Positions 37,940 through 46,424 of a stretch of 64,000 nucleotides of DNA are shown in pieces. Source of the stretch: Prado023 sp963777855 (GTDB lineage Bacteria > Actinomycetota > Actinomycetes > S36-B12 > CAIYMF01); contig CAVZRW010000016.1 in assembly GCA_963777855.1 (NCBI GenBank), forward strand, positions 1 to 64,000. The letters run 5' to 3'. Position 1 is the first letter of the stretch; each line of letters begins with the position of its first letter. The notes under the pieces are model-generated. The model was not told where the DNA came from and searched no databases. It saw only the letters and a program-made list of their open reading frames with translations. The position numbers and the translations under genes are program-made.

Positions 37940-38440
37940 TCAGACCGTCTGGGCCGCGATGGCCTGCCCGGACGGGGATCCGCTGAACTTCGCCAGCGCG
38001 TTGCCCTGCTCGTCGACCTGGACGAACGTGTGCTGCACGGTGACCCCGTACTGCTTCTTCAGGTCGGTGGCGGCGTCGTAGTCCACGCTCACGACGGTCA
38101 GCCCGGCCGGCACCCCATCGGCATCCAGGCTCTCCACGGTCGCCTTGCAGGTCGGGCACCAGGAGGCGTTGAAGAACAGCACGACGTCACCGGCCCCGTG
38201 GAACGCAGCGACGTCAGCCTCGTAGGCTGCCTGGTCGATCCACGCGCCCTGGGACGTGGCCGCGTCATCCTCGGCCGTCGCCGACTGGCCCGGCGCCGTG
38301 GCCGTGGCTGAGGCGCTGGGTTCCTGGGCCGAGGCCGACTGCGACGTGGGCGCTTGCTCGGTGGCCGTGCCGTCGGAGGCGCACCCGGAGAGGGTGAGGC
38401 CGAGCAGGAGGGCGAGGGCTGCGGGGATGGTCCGGTTCAT
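37940..38440 (-). CDS. Thioredoxin-fold lipoprotein
   Basis: 166 residues. The signal peptide ends with the lipobox LSGC (Cys20). A Ser/Thr/Ala-rich tether follows to about residue 65, then a thioredoxin domain with the active site NASWCPTCKA (C95, C98), and AxYGVTVQHTFVQVDEQG as the cis-Pro region. In this copy the residue before the loop strand is Thr rather than Pro (VQHTF), matching several bacterial 'TlpA-like' variants. It is expected on the outer face of the membrane, reduced by the CcdA encoded next to it. First gene of the four-gene operon. Confidence 0.88.
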   Translation of the reverse strand: MNRTIPAALALLLGLTLSGCASDGTATEQAPTSQSASAQEPSASATATAPGQSATAEDDAATSQGAWIDQAAYEADVAAFHGAGDVVLFFNASWCPTCKATVESLDADGVPAGLTVVSVDYDAATDLKKQYGVTVQHTFVQVDEQGNALAKFSGSPSGQAIAAQTV

Positions 38441-38599
38441 CGTGTGGTGCCTCTCGTCGGGATGGGACCCCGGTCGCGGGTCGTCGGATGAGGTTCGCAG
38501 CCCTCACGGGTCCGGATTGGTCGGGGTTGCGGTGGCATTCCAGGCACGCGGCCGAGCTGGCCCGACCGCTGTCCAGGCCCACGGCGGGGCCGGGAGGAT

Positions 38600-38919
38600 G
38601 CCGGTCGGGCCTACGCCGGGCCCATCCCCTGACCCCGCTGGAGGCGATGGCCGCGGGGACCCCCGTCGTGGCCTGCGACGTCCGCTACGGGCCGAGGGAG
38701 ATCATCCGAGACGGGGTGGACGGCTTCCTCATTGCCGACCGCGACATCGAGGCGGCCGGCCGTGCCGTCGTGAGGCTCCTGATCGATCCCACCCTGAACC
38801 TGCAGATGTCCTCGGCCGCCCGTGAGGTCGTCCAGCGCTTCAGCCGAGCGGGTCATGACGGGGCGTGGATCGGTCTCGCGCGCGAGCTGCACGCAGGCAA
38901 GGTCGGCCCTGTCGGCTGA
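38600..38919 (+). pseudogene. C-terminal fragment of a family 4 glycosyltransferase
   Basis: LTPLEAMAAGTPVVACDVRYGPREIIRDG, taken as consecutive short motifs, is the nucleotide-sugar binding E-x7-E region of GT4 enzymes. GFLI and a C-terminal helix follow. The acceptor-binding N-terminal domain is absent: sequence before about 38600 has no glycosyltransferase features although the frame is open to 38488. It stands alone between unrelated genes and is likely a relic. Confidence 0.6.
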
Positions 38920-39034
38920 GGCGGCACCGGGCCTCGCGGCTGAGAGGCACGCGTGACTGCCCGGACTCGGCGGTGAGGCGCAGTGTCGCCGGGATCGCGG
39001 CCGGGGAGGGCGACCTCGATGACTCCGCCCGGCG

Positions 39035-39487
39035 TCAGTGCACGAACCGCAGGATGGCCGGGTAGCGGTACTCGAGCCCACGCGAGGCGTTGACCGTGGC
39101 CACGATGGCCAGCACGTAGTACGCGATGATCGCGACCAGGAAGGTGACGAAGCCGACGACGACGAAGAACAGGGGGACCGAGACGAGGAAGGCGATCGTG
39201 TAGGTGATCTGGAAGTTCAGCGCCTCGGTGGCGGCGGCCTTGACTCGGGGGCTGCGTGCGCCGAGCGTGACCATGATCAGCAGGGGTCCGATGATGGCCA
39301 GGACCAGCGCGCTGGCGTGGGACAGAGCCGACCAGGTCGTCTCCTCCGAGGGGGCCATCGGCGCCGGACCGTATCCCGGGGGGCCGGGCGGCGGCGGGTA
39401 GGAGGGCGGGCCGGCGTAGCCGGGCGGGGGTCCGGGCGGGGGCGGCGACTCGGGCGGCGGAGGGGGTCCGGGTGGCGGGTAGCTCAT
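39035..39487 (-). CDS. DUF4870 membrane protein with proline-rich N-terminus
   Basis: 150 residues. The first 45 residues are a low-complexity PPPG tract. The remainder has the DUF4870 layout: TWSALSHASALVLAIIGPLL, then ARSPRVKAAATEALNFQITY and two further helices. DUF4870 (Tic20-like fold) proteins are common in actinobacteria, with no known activity. It lies 31 bp downstream of the lipoprotein gene on the same strand and is probably co-transcribed. Confidence 0.85.
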   Translation of the reverse strand: MSYPPPGPPPPPESPPPPGPPPGYAGPPSYPPPPGPPGYGPAPMAPSEETTWSALSHASALVLAIIGPLLIMVTLGARSPRVKAAATEALNFQITYTIAFLVSVPLFFVVVGFVTFLVAIIAYYVLAIVATVNASRGLEYRYPAILRFVH

Positions 39488-39518
39488 GTGGGACGCCTTT
39501 CGGGGGGGTGAGGTCGGT

Positions 39519-39923
39519 TCACCGGGTCGGGCTGGGATCGACGGGAGTGATCCGGGCCGTCGGCGCCGGTGGGGTCACGTCGGGGGCGTTCGGGTCGGCG
39601 GTGGTCAGCGATCCCGACTCGCTGGGGTAGATGGGCAGTGGCACCACGGTGCCCGACGCGCTCGGAGCAGGGGCTGGGGTCTCGGTCGCCCTCGGGGACG
39701 GGCCCGGGGCCGAGGGCGACTCGGTCGGGGTGGGCGAGCCGCTCCCGCTCCGTGGGCCATCGTCGGCTACCCCGCCTGTGCACCCCGAGGTCAGGGCCAC
39801 GCCGGTTGTCAGGAGCAGGGCGGCGGCCGTGGCCCGCAGGCGCGGGGCCCCTGCGTGTGCGCGGCGCTCGCGAGCCGGGACGTCCCGGCTTCCTGCTGAG
39901 TCCCCTGGGAAGGCCCCGATCAT
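39519..39923 (-). CDS. Proline/serine-rich lipoprotein
   Basis: 134 residues from ATG 39923 behind GGAGGGGG. The N-terminal region has a charged start, a hydrophobic stretch (ATAAALLLTTGVAL) and a lipobox LTSGC. The mature part is almost wholly Pro/Ser/Thr/Ala with no fold that I recognise, suggesting a cell-wall-spanning tether. The signal peptide is longer than usual (about 45 residues); an internal start is possible. Confidence 0.6.
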   Translation of the reverse strand: MIGAFPGDSAGSRDVPARERRAHAGAPRLRATAAALLLTTGVALTSGCTGGVADDGPRSGSGSPTPTESPSAPGPSPRATETPAPAPSASGTVVPLPIYPSESGSLTTADPNAPDVTPPAPTARITPVDPSPTR

Positions 39924-40003
39924 GGCGCTCGCCCCCTCCAGTCGCCGTACCCCGTCCACAGCCCAGTATGCCCCGAGCACTCCGCTGCTCCTCCTGGGTC
40001 GAC

Positions 40004-40036
40004 TTATCGAGTATCGATGTATACGATTATCGATAA
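40004..40036. promoter_or_regulatory. AT-rich imperfect palindrome upstream of the DUF2975/XRE pair
   Basis: TTATCGA and TCGATAA bound a 33-bp element that includes further ATCG/CGAT half-sites. It is strikingly AT-rich for this genome and sits 20 bp before the DUF2975 start codon, overlapping the likely promoter. It is the obvious candidate operator for the XRE regulator encoded by the second gene. Confidence 0.55.
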
Positions 40037-40056
40037 CACGAAGCAGAGGGGAGTTC

Positions 40057-40692
40057 ATGGCCACCGTCCGCACGTCCTACAACCGGGTCGGGTACGACCT
40101 GCTCTCGGCGCTGATCCTGATCGGGGCGACGGGGGCGGCGATCGCCGCCATCGTCCGACCGGTCAACCAGCTCACCCAGCCGGGCGGGCAGGTCGCTGTC
40201 GCCCTGACCGAGACCGCCGAGGGGCAGGCGCTGGGTGCAGTCACGGGACTGCCGGCGGGCACCTGGCTGGAGTTCGACTCCGCGGGCTTCCCGCTGCAGT
40301 GGCACGTGCTCCCCCTGCCCTGGCCGTTGCGCCTGCTCACCGAGGCCAGCGGCAGCCTGCTGCTGGGCTGCCTGGCCGTCGCCGGGTTCCTGCTGGCCCG
40401 CGTGATCGCCAGTGTCAGCGCCGGGCAGCCGTTCGACGCCGCCAACCCGCGGCGACTGCAGGTCATCGCCGCATTGGTGCTGGTCGGCGGGATCGGCAGC
40501 CAGTTCCTCGAGGCGTTCACGCGGGTCGCGCTGCTGGATCACACGGGTGCCGCCGACGCGCCCGCCAGTCCGTTGGAGATCTCGGCCAGCCTCAACCTGA
40601 GCTGGTTCCTGCTCGGCGGAGTCGTCCTGGTGATGGCACAGGCGTTCGCCCGTGGGCGGGCGCTCACCGAGGACGTCGAGGGCTTGGTCTGA
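40057..40692 (+). CDS. DUF2975 membrane protein
   Basis: 211 residues starting after AGAGGGGAG. Four hydrophobic helices, with the loop FLLARVIASVSAGQPFDAAN then PRRLQVIAALVLV, the DUF2975 signature (VxxGxPFxxxNxxRLRxI). The family is of unknown function and is almost always followed by a small XRE regulator, as here (the next gene begins immediately after the stop). Similar in layout to B. subtilis yoaS-yozG. Confidence 0.87.
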   Translation: MATVRTSYNRVGYDLLSALILIGATGAAIAAIVRPVNQLTQPGGQVAVALTETAEGQALGAVTGLPAGTWLEFDSAGFPLQWHVLPLPWPLRLLTEASGSLLLGCLAVAGFLLARVIASVSAGQPFDAANPRRLQVIAALVLVGGIGSQFLEAFTRVALLDHTGAADAPASPLEISASLNLSWFLLGGVVLVMAQAFARGRALTEDVEGLV

Positions 40693-40923
40693 GTGTCTCC
40701 TGCCGACTTCGACGCCCATCGCGTCGTCTGCCATATCGACACCCTGCTCGCCGCGCGCGGGATGACCCAGACCGAGCTCGCCGAGCGGATGGGCCTGAGC
40801 CTGGTGAACCTGTCGATCCTGAAGAACAACCGGGCCCGGGCGATCCGGTTCTCCACGCTGACTGCCCTGTGCGATGCCCTCGGATGCCAGCCCGGGGACC
40901 TGTTCAGCGTCCCTCCCCGTTGA
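40693..40923 (+). CDS. XRE/Cro-CI-type helix-turn-helix regulator (YozG-like)
   Basis: 76 residues from GTG 40693, directly after the DUF2975 stop. It consists almost entirely of one helix-turn-helix: MTQTELAERMGLSLVNLSIL, then NNRARAIRFSTLTALCDALG and CQPGDLF. It probably autoregulates the pair through the AT-rich palindrome upstream of the first gene (inference). Confidence 0.87.
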   Translation: MSPADFDAHRVVCHIDTLLAARGMTQTELAERMGLSLVNLSILKNNRARAIRFSTLTALCDALGCQPGDLFSVPPR

Positions 40924-40999
40924 TCCCCGGAGCCCGCGCCGCCGCCCTTCGGTCCGCCCCGCTGGATATCGGGCCCGCGTACTCCGAACCGAGGCTGCC

Positions 41000-41701
41000 C
41001 TACGCGAGGAACGACTCGCGGCTCACGCTGACCATCATCGCGTACTCGTGTTCGGCCAGTGGGGGAGCGGGCTGACCTGTGTAGGGCTGGGGGTCCCCGA
41101 ACCCGAGCTCCAGCCTGAATCCTGCGTCAGCCGACCGGTAGGACGCCGAAGCGATGCGGAGCCCTCCCGCTGGTTCCGGCCCGACCGCCTGCGCCCGCTC
41201 CAGGGCTGCGAGCAGCCCGGACTGTTCGTCGGTCGGGGTCCACCCGTCGGCGAGAAGCGCGCGGTGCAGGACAGCGAAGTCGGTGGCCAAGGTCGGCGCC
41301 CCTGCGGCGACCACGGCCCGGCGGATCTCGACGCACAGCAGGTCGTAGCCGTCGTCGCGCTTCCAGTTGTGGCTGCCGACCTCACAGGCCGAGCCGATCC
41401 CTGGGCCGAGGTCGGGCTGGGGGCCCACCGGCGCGGGTTGCGCCACCCGCCCCGCAGCCAGCGCGGGGACCACCACGGTGTGCACCACGCGCTCGATCTC
41501 GTCGTCCACCTGCCGGGCACCCGACTCCCGGGCGGACACGACCTCGGGGTCGCTCGGCTGAGGGTGGCTGAAGTCGAGGACCTCGTCCCAGCCCCCGGAC
41601 ATCTGGGCGGCGAGGGTGGCCACGAAGAGGGCCATGGCAAGCACCACGGCGAGCACTCCGCCGAGGACCCAGCGGACGATCCGCCGACGCGACGCCTGCA
41701 T
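41000..41701 (-). CDS. Membrane-anchored protein of unknown function
   Basis: 233 residues. A basic start (MQASRRRIVRW) precedes one N-terminal membrane helix (VLGGVLAVVLAMALFVATLA). The rest is a soluble domain expected outside the cell, with two cysteines (SACEVGSHNW, DLLCVEIRR) that could form a disulfide. I do not recognise a family. It is convergent with the XRE gene. The start is the only ATG before the helix. Confidence 0.55.
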   Translation of the reverse strand: MQASRRRIVRWVLGGVLAVVLAMALFVATLAAQMSGGWDEVLDFSHPQPSDPEVVSARESGARQVDDEIERVVHTVVVPALAAGRVAQPAPVGPQPDLGPGIGSACEVGSHNWKRDDGYDLLCVEIRRAVVAAGAPTLATDFAVLHRALLADGWTPTDEQSGLLAALERAQAVGPEPAGGLRIASASYRSADAGFRLELGFGDPQPYTGQPAPPLAEHEYAMMVSVSRESFLA

Positions 41702-41858
41702 GTCCGCAGAGTAGGACCGTGGGACCGTCCTTCCACGCGATCCCGGGACGGCTCAGCCGGACGGGGGAGAGAGCGCCCTGGGCGAGCCCGAGGCCTGCCA
41801 GCCTCCTGGTCAGCCAACCCACGTGCTGCCCGGCCGCTCGAGGCCGCATGGCTCGCGC

Positions 41859-41897
41859 TCACGCCGACTCGCGCACCACCAGGTCCACGGGCTGCGC
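41859..41897 (-). pseudogene. C-terminal tail remnant of a LacI-family gene
   Basis: On the minus strand the last codons read PVDLVVRESA followed by TGA. Both complete LacI genes in this window end in ILPVxLVVRESA. Nothing of the rest of a LacI protein remains between this tail and the cutC stop. A scar of a deleted or recombined LacI gene. Confidence 0.5.
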
Positions 41898-41920
41898 CGG
41901 GGGGGCTCGTGGTGTCGACG

Positions 41921-42709
41921 TCAGGTGGTCGGGGTGTCGGGGGTGGCGAGGGCGGCGCGCAACTGCGCCAGGATCCCGGGGTCGGGAGCTGGCCAGCCGT
42001 TGGTCGGCCAGTTCGGACCCGGTCCCGCGGTCACGCCGAGCATCCCGGGCGGGCTCGGCGAGGCCCCCGAGGTCGGGTAGCTGCGTGCGGCCACGTGGAT
42101 CTCGCGCACTCCGGTCGCGTCCACCAGGCCGCGCACGGTGGCGGGGGTGATCCCCCCGCCCGCGAGCACGGCCCGGTCACGAGGAGCGTGGGCGACAAGG
42201 CGGGCCAGTGCCGCTGCCCCCTCGCGCGCGGTCGGTGCTCCACCGCTGGTCAGCACCCGGTCGCAGCCCGCGGCCCAGGCAGCGGTCACGGCGGCATCGA
42301 GGTCGCGGGCCACGTCGACGGCGCGGTGGAAGGTCACGCTCAGGCCGGAGGCGGCGTCCATCAGCCGCTCGAGCAGCGCCGTGTCCACCTCCCCGTCCGC
42401 AGTCAGGACCCCGAGCACGGCGCCGTGGGCGCCGAGGCGTGCCGCGGTGGCGAGGTCGCGGGACATCACTGCCATCTCGTCGCGGTCGTAGACGAACCCG
42501 CCGCCGCGTGGACGGATCATCACGTGGACCGGTACGCCGAGGGGTGCGGTCAGCTCGAGCACGGTCTCGATCGTGCCGGCGGAGGGCGTTGTGCCCCCTT
42601 GCGGATCGTTCTCGCACAGCTCGATGCGGTGGGCCCCTCCGGCCAGCGCGCGCGCCGCGGCGCCGACTGAGGTCGCGAGGACCTCGATCTGGACCTGACC
42701 GGCGCTCAT
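41921..42709 (-). CDS. cutC: CutC-family protein
   Basis: 262 residues from ATG 42709. A TIM-barrel protein with the CutC signatures GAHRIELCENDPQGGTTPS, then VHVMIRPRGGGFVYDRDE, MSRDLATAARLGAHGAVLGV and LTSGGAPTAREG. CutC was linked to copper homeostasis in E. coli, but its enzymatic role is not settled. In actinobacteria it often lies beside sugar-metabolism genes, as here next to nagB. The C-terminal 50 residues contain a Pro/Gly-rich loop. Confidence 0.88.
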   Translation of the reverse strand: MSAGQVQIEVLATSVGAAARALAGGAHRIELCENDPQGGTTPSAGTIETVLELTAPLGVPVHVMIRPRGGGFVYDRDEMAVMSRDLATAARLGAHGAVLGVLTADGEVDTALLERLMDAASGLSVTFHRAVDVARDLDAAVTAAWAAGCDRVLTSGGAPTAREGAAALARLVAHAPRDRAVLAGGGITPATVRGLVDATGVREIHVAARSYPTSGASPSPPGMLGVTAGPGPNWPTNGWPAPDPGILAQLRAALATPDTPTT

Positions 42710-42743
42710 CGCCCGCGCGCCCGCGGGAGGGGCGCCCCGGCGC

Positions 42744-42797
42744 ACGTCCGCGAGGGACGGCCCGGGGTCGACGTCCGCGAAGGACGGCCCTGGGTGC
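42744..42797. repeat. Two tandem copies of a 27-bp sequence
   Basis: The units ACGTCCGCGAGGGACGGCCC... (42744) and ACGTCCGCGAAGGACGGCCC... (42771) differ at a few positions. They lie between cutC and nagB. Function unknown. Confidence 0.6.
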
Positions 42798-42869
42798 ACG
42801 CCCGCCCCCGCCCAGCGCTGCCCACCCACGAGGCCCGCCCCCGCCCTGCGGTGCCCATGGCCCGGCGCC

Positions 42870-43655
42870 TCAGATGCCCTGCCAGTCGGGCTTGCCGTTG
42901 TAGGTGTCGACGTAGTAGCTGGTCAGTCGCAGCTGGCTGGCGGCGTCCTCGTCGATCACGATCGTGGCGTGCGGATGCATCTGCAGGATCGAGGCCGGCC
43001 AGCGTGCGGAGACAGCGCCCTCGACGCACTCGGCCACGGCTTGGGCCTTGCCCTTGCCGAAGCCCAGCATGATCGCGTGGCGGCTCTCCATGATCGTGCC
43101 CAGGCCCTGGGTCAGGCAGTGCATGGGCACCTGCTCGATGTCGCCGTCGAAGAACCGCGCGTTGTCCTCGCGGGTCTTGGAGGTCAGCGTCTTGAGCCGC
43201 GTGCGCGAGACCAGTGACGAGCCGGGCATGTTGAAGGCCAGATGGCCGTCGGAGCCGATGCCCAGGATCTGGATGTCGATCCCGCCGGCGTCGGCGATGG
43301 CCTGCTCGTAGGCAGCGCCCGCGGCCACCAGGTCCTCGGCCAGGCCGTCGGGGCCATGGACCGCACCGGGGGCGAAGTCGACCTGGCCGGTGAACTCGCG
43401 CTCGATGAAGGTCCGGTACAGCTCGGGATGCCCTGCGGGCAGGCCCACGTACTCGTCGAGGTTGAACGCCTGCGCCTGCGCGAAGCTCAGGCCCTCCTCC
43501 TGGTGGCGTCGGATCAGCTCCCGGTAGACGCCCAGCGGGGTCGAGCCGGTGGCCAGGCCCAGGACTGCGGCGGGCTTGCGGGTGAGCAGGGCTGTGTAGG
43601 CGTCGGCCACAATGGGCGAGGCCTGCTCGGGCTTGCGGACGACGATGACTTCCAC
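42870..43655 (-). CDS. nagB: Glucosamine-6-phosphate deaminase-like protein
   Basis: 261 residues from GTG 43655 (AGGAG 7 bp upstream). Full NagB layout: VLGLATGSTPLGVYREL phosphate loop, AFNLDEYVGL (D67, the proton-abstracting Asp), and LGIGSDGHLAFNMPGSSLVS then RTR. It converts glucosamine-6-P to fructose-6-P and ammonia. Residues D136 and H138 of the ring-opening triad are kept, but the third member, Glu in the usual 'FNEP', is Met143 here. Length is normal. It lies near EIIB and should process the sugar taken up by the PTS. Confidence 0.85.
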   Translation of the reverse strand: MEVIVVRKPEQASPIVADAYTALLTRKPAAVLGLATGSTPLGVYRELIRRHQEEGLSFAQAQAFNLDEYVGLPAGHPELYRTFIEREFTGQVDFAPGAVHGPDGLAEDLVAAGAAYEQAIADAGGIDIQILGIGSDGHLAFNMPGSSLVSRTRLKTLTSKTREDNARFFDGDIEQVPMHCLTQGLGTIMESRHAIMLGFGKGKAQAVAECVEGAVSARWPASILQMHPHATIVIDEDAASQLRLTSYYVDTYNGKPDWQGI

Positions 43656-43787
43656 GTTCGACTCCTGGGCGTTGCGACGGTGCGTGCACCTGCGCACGAG
43701 GGTGCGCCCGAGGGCAGCGTCGGAAGGGCTTGGGCGGTGCTGCCGGGGCGGGGGCGGCCACGTGGGTCCCGGGCTGCCCCGAGGGGC

Positions 43788-44021
43788 TCACTCGATGATG
43801 TCGTTGATGTCCATGGCCAAGCCGTCGGCCTCGCCGCCGACGATCACCTGAAGGACCGAGCCGGACTTCAGCACCCCGAAGGCACCGGCCTTCTTCAGGG
43901 CGGGCTCATCGACCAGCCCGGGATCCACGACGACGGTCCGCAGGCGTGTGGCGCAAGCCTCGATCTCCTCGATGTTCTCCGCGCCGCCCAGCCCCGCGAT
44001 GATGTCCTCCGCCTTGCCCAT
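43788..44021 (-). CDS. PTS glucose/GlcNAc-family EIIB domain protein
   Basis: 77 residues: MGKAEDIIAGLGGAENIEEI, then EACATRLRTVV with the phosphorylated cysteine C23, and LKSGSVLQVIVGGEADGLA. This is a free-standing EIIB of the GlcNAc/glucose class; in many bacteria it is fused to EIIC. The matching EIIC gene lies 13 kb away (56819-58082) and no EIIA, HPr or EI is in the window. The start follows AAGGACC. Nearest gene downstream is nagB, 132 bp away. Confidence 0.88.
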   Translation of the reverse strand: MGKAEDIIAGLGGAENIEEIEACATRLRTVVVDPGLVDEPALKKAGAFGVLKSGSVLQVIVGGEADGLAMDINDIIE

Positions 44022-44356
44022 GTTCGAGGTCCTTTCGTTCCGGTTGGACCCGTTGCCCGACCGCGCCCCCATCTTGCTGGCCGGAGGCGGCGGACTCCAC
44101 CCGGCCGGGCTCCATCCCGATGCCCTCATGACAGCCGCCCGTCCCGATCGAGGCCCAAGCAATTCGCGCGACGACCCCGGCGCGGTTCTCCAGCTGGGGC
44201 AGGTGCGCGGAAGCAGCGCCTCCGTGGGCCGGGTTCGCAGGCAGCTGGTCGTGTCGGCACTGGCGTCACGGTCGGGTCTGGGCTCGTCGCGGACGACCGT
44301 CACGGATCGTGTGGGTGAGCCGTGCCCTGGCGAACAGCGCGGGGTCGTTCAGCCCA
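44022..44356. other. Intergenic region between lacI and the EIIB gene, no gene seen
   Basis: About 335 bp without a convincing coding frame. It should hold the promoter of EIIB, but I see no GAGAGCGCTCTC-type palindrome in it. Confidence 0.4.
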
Positions 44357-45415
44357 TCAGGCGGATTCACGCACCACGAGGGAGACGGGCAGGATGATGT
44401 GAGCGGCGCCATGCATGTCCGGCATCCCGTCATCTTGGTCCAGCGTGATGTCAGGGCGGTGCAGCGCCAGGTAGAGCCTCACCATGGCGCGGCCCTGCAC
44501 GAATGGGTCCTGTCGGATCGTGGTCAGTGGGGGGTCGGCGGCGATGGCGAACTGGTTGTCATCGAACCCGACGAGGGCGACGTCATCGGGCACACGTCGG
44601 CCGGATCGACGCAGCGCCGCGAGGGCGCCGAGCGCCATCAGGTCGGACGCGGTGAACAGCGCGTCGAGATCTGGGACTCGCTCGAGCAGGCGCTCTGTGG
44701 CGATCTCGCCGCCGCGCTGGGTGAAGTCGCCGGTCTCGACCAGGTCCTCCCGGAAGGACGACCCCAGGGCGCGCCGGTAGCCGGCCAGCCGGTCCACGCC
44801 GGCCGACATGTCAAGCGGACCTGTCACGGTTGCGATGGTTCCGCGCCCCTTCGCAAGGAGGTGACTCGTGGCGATCTCGGCCCCCAGGAGGTTCTCGTTG
44901 TCGATATAGGGGGCTCCCAGGCTCGGATCGATGGGGCGCCCACCGATCACGTACGGCGTGGCCAACCGCTGCAGCTCCTCGGCGAGCCCGTCGTCGGCAT
45001 GGCTGGAGATCAGCATGGCCCCGTCCACTGGTGATGCCTTCAGGAACCTCTTCACCCGTTCGAGGTCATCGAAGTCCTGCGCCATGAGCAGCACCAGCTG
45101 CAGGCCTGCGCGGTTGGCCTCCCTGCTGATCCCGCGGACGATGCCGCCGAAGAAGGGATCCCCGAAGACCCGCGTGTCGGGCTCGGAGGCCACCAGGGCT
45201 AGAGTCTCGGACCGCTTGCTCATCAGCTTCCGCGCCGCTTGGTTGGGGACGTACCCGAGCTTGTCGATCGATCTCACGACCCGCTTCCGGAGGTCCTCGG
45301 CCACGGTGGACTGGCCGTTGACCACCCGGGAGACGGTCGCTCGGGAGACTCCAGCGTGGGCGGCAACGTCCTCCAGGTTGGGGCGCACGGGCACGCTTCT
45401 GCTGTGTGTCGTCAC
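44357..45415 (-). CDS. LacI-family transcriptional repressor (first copy)
   Basis: 352 residues. The N-terminal LacI helix-turn-helix and hinge helix are at residues 13-60 (NLEDVAAHAGVSRATVSRVV, and YVPNQAARKLMSKRS). The periplasmic-binding-like effector domain runs to the end, including ALVGFDDNQFA. It lies downstream of the ABC permease genes on the same strand. The most likely target is the pair of GAGAGCGCTCTC palindromes at 49073 and 49159. It is a close paralogue of the LacI at 62681-63740: the same FGDPFF.GIVRGIS and LQLVLLMAQ motifs and the same LVVRESA end. Confidence 0.92.
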   Translation of the reverse strand: MTTHSRSVPVRPNLEDVAAHAGVSRATVSRVVNGQSTVAEDLRKRVVRSIDKLGYVPNQAARKLMSKRSETLALVASEPDTRVFGDPFFGGIVRGISREANRAGLQLVLLMAQDFDDLERVKRFLKASPVDGAMLISSHADDGLAEELQRLATPYVIGGRPIDPSLGAPYIDNENLLGAEIATSHLLAKGRGTIATVTGPLDMSAGVDRLAGYRRALGSSFREDLVETGDFTQRGGEIATERLLERVPDLDALFTASDLMALGALAALRRSGRRVPDDVALVGFDDNQFAIAADPPLTTIRQDPFVQGRAMVRLYLALHRPDITLDQDDGMPDMHGAAHIILPVSLVVRESA

Positions 45416-45467
45416 CGCCGACCCCTCCCATCCTGGCCCTTCGCGGGTTGGCGCTCGGGCTGCTCGA

Positions 45468-45500
45468 TCCGGGCAGGAGGACTCGTGGATCCTCCCGGGA
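45468..45500 (-). terminator. Possible weak hairpin between the permease and lacI genes
   Basis: GGAGGA and TCCTCC pair across an 8-bp loop, with CCGGG/CCGG flanks partly extending the stem. It may partly end the transport transcript before lacI. Confidence 0.3.
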
Positions 45501-45515
45501 GCCCGTGCCCCCCGA

Positions 45516-46424
45516 TCATCCCTTGACGGCTCCGGCCATGATCCCGGAGACGAGGTGCTTGCCTGCGACGAAGAACAGCACGATGAGCGGGATGGTGGCC
45601 AAGGTCACGCCGGCCATGATCAACGCCATGTCCTTGAAGTAGGAGGCCTGGAGCAGCTGGAGGGCGACTGGGAGGGTCGGGTTGGTCGAGCCGAGGACGA
45701 CGAACGGCCAGAAGAAGTTGGTCCACGACGCGACGAAGGTGAACAGCGCGAGCATCGCCGCTGCGGGGCGCGCTGCCGGCAGGGCGACGTGCCAGAACGT
45801 TCGGATCATCGAGCATCCGTCGACGCGTGCGGCCTCGATGAGCTCGTAGGGCAGCGACTCCTCGAAGTACTGGGTCATCCAGAACACCCCGAACGCGGTC
45901 ACCATGCCGGGGACGATGACGGCGATGAGCTTCCCCGTCCAACCGAGCTCGGACATCACGATGAACAGGGGGACGACGCCCAGCTGGGTCGGCACGGCCA
46001 TCGTGGCGATCACGAACACCAGCAGGGCGTTCCGGCCCCGGAAGCGCAGCTTCGCGAACGAGAAGCCGGCCAGCGTGGCGAAGAACACGACGCTGATCGA
46101 GGTGATGACCGCGACGATGACGGAGTTGAGGACGGCCTGCCAGAACCCGATGTCCGACCCGAGGACCCTCTTGACGTTGTTGAGGAAGTTCCCTTGGGGG
46201 ATCAACGACGGGATCGGGTTCTGCGCGATCGTGATCGCGTCGGAGGAAGCCAGCAGGAACGAGTAGTAGATGGGGGCGAAGGAGATCAGCAGCACAACTC
46301 CGAGGATCAGGTAGGTGACCCAGCCGGGGCGACGGTTCGACCCGACCCCGCGGTTCCGGCGCCGCTGGGCGGAGCGGGCGGCTCGTCTGCCCGAGGTCTG
46401 CTCGATCATGCCGATGGAGCTCAT
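45516..46424 (-). CDS. ABC sugar transporter permease, MalG-type
   Basis: 302 residues with a basic N-terminus and six membrane helices. The EAA loop is EAARVDGCSMIRTFWHVALP, which docks on the ATPase. The ATG at 46424 overlaps the upstream permease stop (ATGA). It belongs to the carbohydrate uptake-1 family for oligosaccharides. No ATPase gene is in the cluster, so a shared MsiK-like ATPase elsewhere is expected, as is usual in actinobacteria. Confidence 0.92.
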   Translation of the reverse strand: MSSIGMIEQTSGRRAARSAQRRRNRGVGSNRRPGWVTYLILGVVLLISFAPIYYSFLLASSDAITIAQNPIPSLIPQGNFLNNVKRVLGSDIGFWQAVLNSVIVAVITSISVVFFATLAGFSFAKLRFRGRNALLVFVIATMAVPTQLGVVPLFIVMSELGWTGKLIAVIVPGMVTAFGVFWMTQYFEESLPYELIEAARVDGCSMIRTFWHVALPAARPAAAMLALFTFVASWTNFFWPFVVLGSTNPTLPVALQLLQASYFKDMALIMAGVTLATIPLIVLFFVAGKHLVSGIMAGAVKG

